Of a DNA stretch of 20,792 nucleotides, positions 9,516-18,705 are shown piece after piece. Source of the stretch: Rodentolepis nana (Eukaryota > Platyhelminthes > Cestoda > Cyclophyllidea > Hymenolepididae); assembly GCA_900617975.1 (NCBI GenBank), contig UZAE01012574.1:16077-36868 (forward strand), read 5' to 3'. Position 1 is the stretch's first letter; every line of letters starts with the position of its first letter. The notes under the pieces were generated by a model. The model saw nothing but the letters and a program-made list of their open reading frames with translations, made no database searches and had not been told where the DNA came from. The translations under genes and the position numbers were made by a program.

Positions 9516-9521
9516 AATAAA
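9516..9521 (+). terminator. Poly(A) signal of the MKRN2OS-like gene
   Basis: AATAAA four bases after the TGA, which would give a very short 3' UTR. A second AATAAA is at 9746-9751 and may be used instead. Confidence 0.55.
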
Positions 9522-10625
9522 TTGTTATTTCATAGAACCTCGTTTCATTCCTTATTTGCATTCAAATTACGTCAGATATTTTATAAGGTCGGAGATATTA
9601 CACCTTAAACGCAATATAAATGTGTCATCTAATTATTATTGGATTAAGTATTATTTATAAAATAAGTAACTTGAATTTGTCCCTCGACAAGAAAAAAATT
9701 TGAGGGAAGATGTATTCTGTGAAGAGTGATGATTGATTGGCTGAAAATAAATGGGTTCACTTATATGATAGGAAAGTTGCCGACATATCCTGAAAAATGA
9801 AGATTATCTCAACTATGTGATCTAAACAAAGGAAGCATAGCAAAGCAACTAAGACCAACTACTCTAGAATAGGATGATTTTGTTTAGTTAGTTCACTTCG
9901 CTGAGTTTTGTCTACTATATTCATGAATGGAAAGTCTGTAACAAAACGGCGAAAGGTCATAAAACATAATGTTCGTAAACAACAGGATATGCGGAAAAAC
10001 TAACCAAAAAACGCAATTAGCATACAGACTAGCCAATATTAATTTCGTATTTGATTGAAATGAGGAAAGTCACAAAAATTGGTTTGCAATGAAAAAAGAT
10101 ATATGTCACACGCATGCAAAAAAAGAATAATATAAGTTAACTTTCCCCATTTATGCACAAGATGTAAGTGTCTGAAAAATTGCAAAATAAGTATTATTGC
10201 CATAATAAGTAAAGCAAATAAAATATAAATAGGTTAGAGAAGAAATGTTGTTCTAAGTGGTAACGATTCGAAATGAAATAAAGAAAAAAATTATTCCAAC
10301 ATATTCCAACTTTAGACGAAAAAAGTGCAAATGTGAGAGCAATTGAGTATCCATAGAAGTTATTAAAAATTTTTTATCAATGGTTATTTCTGTTGACGAA
10401 TAATCCACTCTCATTAAAAATATTATAATCAATAATTTTGGTTACAGCCGACCTTGCGACATTTTGAACTGCATGGTTTGGGGATGGTTATGTGCTTTGA
10501 GGCATTGTATTGATATTGCGTTTTATGTAACGATTTCTACTATCATTACCTAAAGCAAGGTAAACTCTTTCCTTCGTTCCCAGTTTTGCTTGATCTTTTA
10601 CTTAAATATTGGTTTTGTCCTTCAG
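9522..10625. other. AT-rich spacer between MKRN2OS-like and SAMD8-like genes
   Basis: Strongly A/T-rich, no coding signal, no SINE-like copy. It must contain the 3' end of the upstream gene and the promoter or 5' UTR of the SAMD8-like gene, but I can point to no TATA box or initiator with confidence. A small tandem ATTCCAACAT repeat lies near 10294-10312. Confidence 0.5.
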
Positions 10626-10638
10626 TTAAAAGTATCTC

Positions 10639-11368
10639 ATGAGTATCGATACGTTTAATGATTGTCTTCCTCGCTGGAGATCTCATGAGGCTTTCTTTGA
10701 ATGGTTGAAAAAGAGGGACGTAGACAATGAAACCATTGACATTTTTAAACATCACAGAATTGATGAGTTGTCATTTTGCATGTTGAAGGAAGGCGATCTA
10801 CGTGAGATTGGAATCAATAAATTAGGCGTTATCAAACGACTTCTTTACATTATTGAAATGAAGAATTCATCATCATCTTCAGATTCAGATGAATCTAGTG
10901 GATGCAGAGCGCCTCGAATGTTGCTCAATCCTCCAACCTGTGAGCCAGATCCCAAACTATGGAAAGTTTTTATTAGTGCACTCTACTGTTTCCTTTCCCT
11001 CGGTGTCACCTCTTATGTTATGGTTCTTGCTCATGAACGGCTTCCAGACATATCAAAATACCCTCCCTTGCCAGATCTTCTCCTTGACAGCCTTCCTTAT
11101 ATCCCTTGGGCTTTCGAAGCTGCTGAAATGACTTGTCTCGCCCTTGCCCTAATCTGGACATTAGTTCTCTTCTTTCATAAACACAGATTAATACTACTTA
11201 GACGGTATTGTTCCTTGATGGGAACTGTCTTTCTGCTACGATCAGTTACGATGATCATCACGTCACTTAGTGTTCCCGGTCAACATTTGCTGACTGAATG
11301 CAAGCCTTTTGTGTTTCACTCCTACAAAGAAAGATTAGAACGAGCTGCAACTATATGGTTTGGTATGG
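10639..11368 (+). CDS. SAMD8: SAMD8-like, coding exon 1: SAM domain and first membrane segments
   Basis: 243 full codons plus one base. SAM domain from about 13 to 73 (HEAFFEWL through [12 protein letters not shown]), a polar linker, and hydrophobic segments at about 108-130, 161-180 and 192-212. The donor is ATGG|GTGAGT at 11368/11369; the open frame reads a few codons into the intron (EFFLE) before a stop. A possible acceptor TCCTTCAG ends at 10625, so a 5' UTR intron or a trans-splice site may precede the start. Confidence 0.92.
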
Positions 11369-14300
11369 GTGAGTTTTTTCTTGAATAAGTTAGTGCTCTA
11401 GTATTTAAAATTTCTTGAAATTCCTTTTTTCACGTGTGTTTTTATATTCAATGATTGTATTACTATTTTCTACATTTTAAATCGGTCTTTATCGCCATAA
11501 GCGTGACTCTTATATGTATTGATCTGCTTTAAATAACCTGAACGTGTTTGTACATTTCCTTTGTCAGGCTGTTTTCCTAATTTACCCTTTTGGTTGCTAT
11601 CGGGGATTTCGTTGTTTTGGCTGAATTTTGGCAATTTTCAAATAATTTACTTCTCTCTATTTCTTTAATAAGTTGAGATAAGATAATACGGATATTTCTT
11701 TGTATGATGGAATTAGACCTCAAAAGCTTCTATGCCAAATTAGGCTTCTCTTCAAGAATTAATTTTAGCCAATGAGTTCAATTCAATCTTACCACACTTG
11801 AGAGCTACGTGCAAGCACTGACTTCGGAGTATTTATCTCTGAGGTTGTGTCAAGTGACGCAGTATTTTGGCTGTTGGTTGTCTACTTTCTCGAGAAAAAT
11901 AATTTTCAGGCTTTTAATCATTCGTCCTCTGATTTGTTGCGTAAAGCTTCTATTAACATTTGGGGACTCTCAACCTTGGGTTTTTACCATTACTAAACGT
12001 GGGAATTCACGTGCACTCTTTCTGGCAAATTCAACTAGGAATTTTTGGGTTGGTTGAATTACCCAGCGATAAAATTTCCAACATTCTCCTCTTTTAACAA
12101 AAAAAACAGCTGTTTTCGTTTTCATCCCATTATATCTCAATTTACTAACGTACTTCAAGTGTATTTGCCCAATTGATCGTGGACATTCGAGCTTATGAGG
12201 TAATTCTTTGATGATTAACCAAGGATTGGAATAGAGGGTCAAAATTTGTAGGTTGCTTTCATTTGTGTGCATCATTTGAATTCTTATTCACCGAGTGAAT
12301 CTCCTTAAACCAAAATAGACATTGAAGGACCGTAAGTACTTGACTATAGGCTTCAAAAACCTGTTTGTGAAGAGCTCCATTTCTTATTGCTATCCTTATC
12401 ATTTCAGAAATTCCTTGCGTCCAGTTAACCAACCATCTCTAATTTGCATGATTTTTAAACTGGCTGTTTTATGCAGAATACAAGATTTCTTTCTAAAAGT
12501 GGAGAATATAAATTTGTCGTAGGTATAGATAGATATATAGATACCCTCGTGCTAACTCTTGCAGGTGTTTTCTATGTTCCATAAACAGAAATAGACATTG
12601 GAGAAGCCCAAGTACTTAACTAAGGGGTTTTAGTAGCCAGATGGGGCTTAAGGAAAAAGTCTGCCTTGCAGTTCAATGGTTTTGGATTGACAGTAAAATA
12701 AAATTGATTACACTTAGACAATGTCAAACACTTTGTCTAAAGAGAATAATTCACCTAGTTCTTTTCTTCACAGTGACTGGACACAAAGTGAACTCAAAAC
12801 CAACTTACAAAACGCGTGATTTTTCTTAAAGCAACCACTAATATGAACAAATTTGCTTAACCGAATTATTTTTTAAAGGATACATCCAATTACACCCACG
12901 CGTGTGTCTCACAGAAGACTGATGCCACGGAAGCGAGGAGTTTTGGTGGTGTATCAGACGAAGGCTAAAGAGACCTATTGAACATGTTTCAAATGGCAAT
13001 AGGGCCCTCTGCTACGAGTCTAGTACCAATGGAGCTTATTTTCAAAAAGGACCGTACAGTCCTACGAGAGCGTTTAAGGGTTATATCATTTAATAAACAC
13101 TGAAATTAGTAAATCTCAATGCTCTCCCAGAACTTTAAATAATCTTTTAATTTTTAACTGGTTCACTCTGCTTGAAGTACTCTCTAGTGTTCCTAGCTTT
13201 TCTCAAATGTGCTCCTGCTAATCGAATGTTCGTTTTTTTGCGGGGTTGATGCCTTTGTCCCCCATGGTCGTTTGTCTTTCCCAGCAATAGTGTCGCTATG
13301 TATTTCTTTTAACGCCATACTTCAGTCTAAAGGGAAGTCCGAGAGGGGATTTATTTATTTATTTCATTGATTTATTAAAAGGAAATAATCATTTGATCTT
13401 CCTGGAGGTCAGATTGATATGTGATTTTCATTTCTGCGATAATTGGAGATCAGTGAATATAGGGGCTTTCGATTTGGAGATTTCAAGTTGAAATACTTAA
13501 GGGTATTGAATTTGGGTGGGTCATTGTGTGTTTTTTTGTTGAATAGGCCTTTCCATCCTACCTACCATCACTTTCATCTCTGTTTTGTTTGAATGCAAAT
13601 AATTGCGCATTTCTCTAACTGAAACATAAGCAACTTCCAATGGTCTTTTAACTAACATTTAATTCTTGATTAAGGCAGCTCCTCAATCTGTGACACGCCG
13701 TTTCTCACTATTTTCCTATCAGAACCTCAATTTCCTTGTCAGGTAGCCACCTGACCATCTTCATTTAATATAACCTTTGAGTTAAATTAGCATTCCTTCT
13801 AATTACCTCGCTTTCAGGCTGTCCACTTCGAAGTATTTCTCAATTCATCTCCACTTCTCTTTCACATCAAACTGTCTTCGATCCTCTCTCTTCAGTTCCT
13901 CCATCCATCAATGACCTAGATATCTCTCGTCGCACGTTCTTGTAGTGGTATGGTTTTTTGTAATAATTTGTTGAACCCATCCTTGTGAAACAGCTTCCTT
14001 ATATCGTGGAGCCACTCTTATGCGAAACTCAAATTCACCTTCCTCTCTTCTTGTCTGCAATTTACCAGGGTTGTTGGTCTTCCTTGTCACCGAATGCGCA
14101 CTGATGAGCATCGATGTGTCCTCTGACCTACCTTTCACCTTGACTGCTACTTCACCGGTGCACAAAGCAGGTTGATGACTAGAGATGCTATAAAGGAAAA
14201 TGTTTTCAGTGCTTATCTTGGGTCGATCTTTCTGTTTAAAAACTTCGTCTTTGTTAGTCATTGCAATAGATGTCTTAGTTGCAAATAAGAGTCGTAAACC

Positions 14301-15012
14301 TTTCAATATCAGATTTCAACAGATTTTCGGCGCATCTCCCGTTCTATAAGCTTTGCCTTCTTAACAGTGTTCATTTCATTTACTCTGGTGATCTGTATTA
14401 CCTTACCCGCTTGGTTTCAAGTATCTATTCTTATACCTACTCGGTTTATAGATAATGCAACAATTAATTTTCATATCTCTTTTATATGTTATGATTGTAC
14501 AGCTGTGATTTACCCCTTTTCTCATTCCAGGCATGACACTTCAAGGAGTGCGGACATGCGGTGACTACATGTTCAGTGGCCATACCACCGTGATCACCCT
14601 TCTCAATTTTTTTATCACCGAGTATACTCCCCAACGTCTTGGCCGGTTGCACAATTTAACCTGGATGCTCAATGGTTTCGGCGTCTTCTTCATTCTTGCT
14701 GCACACGAACACTACTCAATTGATGTCTTCATTGCTATCTACATCTCCACTCGCCTCTTCCTCTACTACCACTGGCAAGCAGACAACCATCACGCTTCAC
14801 ACCATGGTAAACATCGCGCTTGGATCTGGTTCCCTATACTCACCTTCTTTGAGTGTGACGTTCGGGGACCTGTCCCCCACGAATACTCAAATCCAGTGAA
14901 GGATTTCCTCTCCTATTGGAAGAAGCATCAAGCTAATTTGCCCAAATTGCCGTTAGCTCTTGCCTCGTTGTGTCTTTCGACGTCATCGTCTTCTAAGCCG
15001 AAAGGAAATTAG
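10639..15012 (+). CDS. SAMD8: SAMD8-like protein (sphingomyelin synthase-related, ceramide phosphoethanolamine synthase family); exons 10639-11368 and 14531-15012
   Basis: Joining the two exons (phase 1) gives 403 residues and a TAG/TGA-free frame to the TAG at 15010-15012; human SAMD8 is about 415. A SAM domain (about 13-73) is followed by a Ser/Asp-rich linker (77-87), then the multi-pass sphingomyelin synthase core. Visible family motifs: [10 protein letters not shown] (141-150), [17 protein letters not shown] (188-204), SVPGQH (211-216), [10 protein letters not shown] (253-262) and HEHYSIDVF (302-310). The catalytic His261, His304 and Asp308 are all present, so the enzyme should be active. 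Family members with a SAM domain reside in the ER and make ceramide phosphoethanolamine, moving a phosphoethanolamine head group onto ceramide; the SAM domain mediates self-assembly. An in-frame TAA at 10627-10629 supports the ATG at 10639. The 3162 bp intron carries a MITE copy. Confidence 0.93.
12312..12630 (+). repeat. Imperfect direct repeat pair in the SAMD8-like intron
   Basis: AAATAGACATTGAAGGACC then AAGTACTTGACTATAGG from 12313, and AAATAGACATTGGAGAAGCC then AAGTACTTAACTAAGGGG from 12589; units about 40 bp, starts about 276 bp apart. Alignable with few changes. Origin unknown: a local duplication or two pieces of another repeat family. Confidence 0.55.
12861..13080. mobile_element. 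piggyBac-like MITE, copy B, left end deleted
   Basis: Matches copy A through TGTCTCACAG, GACTGATGCC, GAGTTTTGG, ATGTTTCAAATGGCAATAG and the right end GCGTTTAAGGG. TTAA stands at 12857-12860 at the left, but most of the CCCTTTAACAC end is missing; TTAT follows the right end at 13081-13084. Divergence from copy A is substantial, so both are old. Confidence 0.72.
14531..15012 (+). CDS. SAMD8: SAMD8-like, coding exon 2: catalytic core and C-terminus
   Basis: Begins with GC ATG ACA after TTCCAG; the G from 11368 completes a Gly, giving [18 protein letters not shown]. It carries all three catalytic residues (His261, His304, Asp308), then FLYYHWQAD, a His-rich stretch, [13 protein letters not shown] and VPHEYSNPV, as in SAMD8 proteins. 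The last ~30 residues are a Lys/Leu/Ser-rich tail ending SSSSKPKGN that has no family signature. Confidence 0.93.
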
Positions 15013-16406
15013 ACAGAAGCAGACACACACACACTTGTTTTTTTTCTCATATGCCTTGTTAGCGCGCTTGTGTTCATATCTGTGTGACTTGTTTGTCTAA
15101 ACTGAATGATTGTGAAAGCAAAGTTTATTCTTTCATGAAATACAACATTTTTATCACTAAATTTGTTGTTGGTGTTGATACACACGTTGAAAGATTCGGG
15201 TCGAGCGTGGTTGATCTTTGATGTTTTGAGATATATAGTGTTGTAAGTGTAAAGGAAAGTGTAATTTCTTCAGAAATAAGGACTTTCAGTGCCAGATGTA
15301 AACTAACTTTCAGGCACTAGGCAGTCCTTCTGCTTGTTGAATGTGGGATTATGCAGCATCAACAGAATTCCAATTTTTCTTTCTTGACAGCCAGTTCACC
15401 TAATCGACTCGGAAACCATTCTCCAATGGATGTAAACATTCACACGTGCCCAGTAGGTGCTAGTGCCAAAATGTCCAAATTGGAATTCAAGCCCGAGCTC
15501 TTCCTTCCCAGTCAAGAAAGGCGTCTTTTTATAAGTTTCCCTTCCTATTAATTTGATTACAGTGGATTTCAAAACCGCCCGTCTTTACGTCTACTCTGAT
15601 CATTTCTTGAAACCATAGCATTAATACAAATTTTTCATTTGACAGGCACCTTTTTGCTTTAGGCGCGCGTACTTTTGATAAATGTGTGCTTCAGTCTCAA
15701 AAAATAAGGCTACAACCCAATGCCAATTTTAGTTATGTCTCCCAGGCAGAGATTTGATTAAAAATAAAGAATAAGCACATGATTGTCTGCGGCCTTGTAG
15801 TATTATAAAGTTGATATGGGCAAACCCACCTCTTGTGAAAGCCAACCTCAAACGAAATGTCCTCAAGATACTGGGGATGGACGGTTATTTGGTTTCAAAG
15901 AATAGTTTCGTGAAATGGAATTTTCCGTTTAACCGCCCTGGGCGGATTTTCCGAAAAACCCCGGTAATAAGAAACGAAGTTTTTTTTTAGGGTGTGGAGG
16001 TCCAAACTTAGGTGGATTATAGCGTGGAAATTTTAATGGCAAGACCTAAATCCCCCAATTTACCTCCTTTATAGCTATTGCTGCGCAAATAGGCCTTGAC
16101 TAAACCGCCAACAATCCTTTCTGGCGAAGTCGTCTGGTATAAAGTTGCCACGAAAGTAACAACAGTCTCGAGGAACAGAATGCGTGAAGTGAAAAACGTT
16201 TACTGCCGATTCTGGGCCACTGATAGGATCTACCCGTTAGAATATACAGTTAGGATAAGTGGGTTTTTTATCGATTGCTGGTCGACTGTGAAGTTTCTGC
16301 ACTCACTACCACACTTACCCCCTACCTGATCAGTGGCACTGCCACACCGTGCAGACTGTTCGAGCTTACATGGGTTTCCTCCTTTCAGTCCTGTTGGCTT
16401 TGTGCA
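15013..16406. other. 3' flank of the SAMD8-like gene, no further gene seen
   Basis: A short (AC)n tract at about 15022-15034 follows the stop. Possible poly(A) signals ATTAAA and AATAAA lie close together at 15757-15768. Two crossing inverted repeats occur at 15365-15520, and a GC-rich hairpin CCGCCCTGGGCGG near 15933-15945. Open frames at 15351-15551 and 16096-16329 show no domain and are probably chance. Confidence 0.55.
15365..15520. repeat. Two perfect inverted repeats in crossing order
   Basis: GAATTCCAATTT (15365-15376) pairs with AAATTGGAATTC (15477-15488), and CTTTCTTGAC (15379-15388) pairs with GTCAAGAAAG (15511-15520). The order is X, Y, X', Y', so the stems cannot nest: together they would make a pseudoknot, separately they are alternatives. 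Confidence 0.7.
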
Positions 16407-16727
16407 CTCTGCAAATGGCAGGCGTTTTGATAGTTGTCATTGGTCCTTTAGCTGACTTCGGACTTCACAGAGGGGAGGAACATCAAAGTGGCTTCACAGA
16501 GGGGAGGAACATCAAAGTGAGAAAAGCCGAGAGGGTGAATAGAAGAGTGATTCACAAGTGTAAAAGAGGTAGACAGACATGCAAAAAGGCAGAGAAAAGG
16601 TAAGATTAGTACTGTTGAAGTGATCGAATTTGGCATACAGTGGGGTCATAGTTCGAAGTCAGAAGTCAACTGCGTTGCCCAGGGTGCACCATGTGGAGGT
16701 AAGTCTATCGCACACCCTTCTCTGCAA
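16407..16727 (-). mobile_element. SINE-like retroposon, copy 5, with 8 bp target-site duplication and internal duplication
   Basis: CTCTGCAA at 16407-16414 and 16720-16727 brackets an element of about 305 bp. It lacks the TTTA tail; the duplication abuts ATGGCAGGCGTTTTGATAG directly. Within it the block CTTCACAGAGGGGAGGAA followed by CATCAAAGTG occurs twice in tandem (about 16464-16518), unique to this copy. The TATACG segment before TTGCCCAGGG is missing, but TGGAGGTAAGTCTATCGCAC is intact. Confidence 0.9.
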
Positions 16728-17510
16728 TAACATCTATAGCCTAGATCGATTCGAATTCATAATTATTTGCGTTTCTAACCCTTGGCTTTCATAAGCAATG
16801 TAGCCGACTAATCAAAGAGTGTTAGTGCGCAAATTTTGACGCGTTTTTTTCCAAGCACAATTTTTTAATTTCATCAGCACATTTTCTCTCCCACAGCTGC
16901 AACGCTTTTGTCATTAAAAGACAATTAGCACTGCACATAACGTTGCAGTGAATATTGATTGCTGGTTGGCTGAGAACGCTCTTCACGCACGACCGCACTT
17001 GCTCGCTACGCAATTTGCAGCATAACCGCACATTTGGGACTGTTCGAGAACACATGCGTTTTCTTTGTTCATCCTTTGAAATGTTTCTTTTTTGCCCTCA
17101 ACATGTCCTGTTAGAATGGTACTATGAGAAATAAGTATTATCACTAATAAAGAATGACAATAAATTCCTCGATTGTTGCTTAAATTTGTGCCTTACTGAG
17201 AAAGAGAGGAGTTAAAGGTGTGTTTCAAAACTGATTTACTTTGATAAACAAAGAATGGAAGTAGACTGCATAAATATTATTTTGATGAGAATTCCGTAAA
17301 GTTCTTAGTTTTTTTGAATTGGCGGCTTAAATCCGGCCTGCAAGTTTAGTTGAAACCCTAACTCACTGGAGCAGGCTGTGAACGACTTTGCACCAAATTG
17401 ACTCGTTGCTCCTCCGTAACTGTCCATAGACTTAGCGACCCAGAGTTCAAAAGAAGAAGCAACCGAGTTTGAAGATTTCACTCAACTGGCACTCTTTATT
17501 TGCAGTGAAT
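16728..17510. other. Unannotated spacer between repeat copies 5 and 6
   Basis: No gene recognised. A minus-strand open frame (16822-17055, 77 codons) is Cys-rich and unusual for the local composition, but has no start context, neighbours or motif that would support it. Confidence 0.5.
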
Positions 17511-17792
17511 TATTCATTTCAAATGGCAGGCTTTATGATAGTTATCATTGGCCCTTTGGCTGACTTCGGGCTTCACAGAGAGGAAGGAACATCAAAATGA
17601 GAAAAATTCGAGGGGGGGGGGGCAGAAGAGTTATTCACAGATACAAAAGAGACAGATAGACAGACACAAAGGCAGAGAAAAGGTGAGATGAGTACTGTGA
17701 AAGTGGTGGAATATGACACACAGTGGGGGTAATGGTAGTTTGAAGTCAGAAGTCAACTGCCGGTTAATAGACCTTTTTGCCGTATGAGTATA
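17511..17792 (-). mobile_element. SINE-like retroposon, copy 6, truncated
   Basis: Starts with TTTCAAATGGCAGGCTTTATG, then the TGACTTCGGGCTTCACAGAG core, and stops inside CCGTATGAGTATA, so the terminal ~45 bp with the splice-donor-like sequence is absent. In the assigned minus orientation this is a 5' truncation, usual for reverse-transcribed elements. It contains a run of G near 17613-17622. No clear target-site duplication. Confidence 0.88.
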
Positions 17793-18371
17793 AAGCGGTT
17801 GAATCGAAAAATTAATGCCAATCGTGCTGCAGATTAGGCGACCTGTGCATACACACAGGTTATGCCCATTTTCCAGCTAAGAAATATTCAAGTGTTTGTT
17901 TAATTTCTTTCAAATTTATTAATGCTCTGCCATAACTTTATTAATTTAAGCGGTACAAAAAAAACAATGATTTCAACGGGAAAAGAAACGTAATGAGGAG
18001 ATAAATGAGGTGTCGAAAAAAAGTAACTTTAGATTACAAGTAATCGATAGAGAATGCTGTGAACAACAGCATACTGAACATTCAATAGTTCATAGCGAGC
18101 TCTGAAAGTGGTCGGTATGACCTTTGGATCATGTTTCAGCACGCATCTCTCTCACCTTAACCACACTGTGCTGCTAAATAGGATACTAGAAAAATACAAC
18201 TTTTTCCTGCACCATCTATGCGACCCTGAATTTAGCAAATATCAATCACACCTTACCAGAGTTGGTAGAAAGCATGTCTAGAAATTCCGAAAAGTTGAAG
18301 AGTACATTCACATGAAATAGTCCTCTGAAAAAATGACAAATTTTGTGTGTTTAAGGAGGATGAGGAAGTAG

Positions 18372-18705
18372 AGTTCAGACGATAGACTTACCTCCACGTG
18401 GTGCACCCTGGGCAACATATACTCACACGGCAAAAAATTCTATTAACCAACAGTTAACTTCTGACTTCAAACTGCCATGACCCCACTGTATGTCATATTC
18501 CACCACTTACACAGTACTCACCTCACCTTTTTTCTATCTTTCCTACCTTCGTATTTGAAACACTCTTCTCTTCCCTTCCCCCCCCCCTCTCGACTTTCTT
18601 TCACTTTGATGGTCCTTCCTCTCTGTGAAGCCTGAAGTCAACTAAAGGGGTAATGATAGCCATCAAAACGCCTGTCACTTGATATAAATAAATAAATAGT
18701 TCAGA
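18372..18705 (+). mobile_element. SINE-like retroposon, copy 7, opposite orientation, 8 bp target-site duplication
   Basis: The only copy in the other orientation: it begins CGATAGACTTACCTCCACGTG at 18380 and ends in ATAAATAAATAAAT at 18697. AGTTCAGA at 18372-18379 and 18698-18705 is the target-site duplication. This copy shows directly that the (AAAT)n is a 3' tail next to the duplication. It faces copy 6 at a distance of about 590 bp. Confidence 0.9.

Larger units (their letters stand above)
11369..14530 (+). other. Intron of the SAMD8-like gene
   Basis: 3162 bp, GTGAGT at the donor and CCCCTTTTCTCATTCCAG at the acceptor. It contains a piggyBac-like MITE copy (12861-13080), a roughly 40 bp direct repeat pair near 12312 and 12587, a TAGA-rich microsatellite near 12523-12541, and a TTTA run near 13350. 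Short open frames in it show no recognisable motif. Confidence 0.85.

Noticed and set aside
11809..12829. Several 60-100 codon frames in the SAMD8-like intron
   Set aside because: Low complexity or no motif, no splice signals that fit the SAMD8 reading frame, and the two flanking exons already join into a full-length protein.
13348..13380. TTTATTTATTTATTTCATTG as a ninth retroposon copy
   Set aside because: It resembles only the tail; the GGCAGGC and TTCACAGAGG blocks do not follow.
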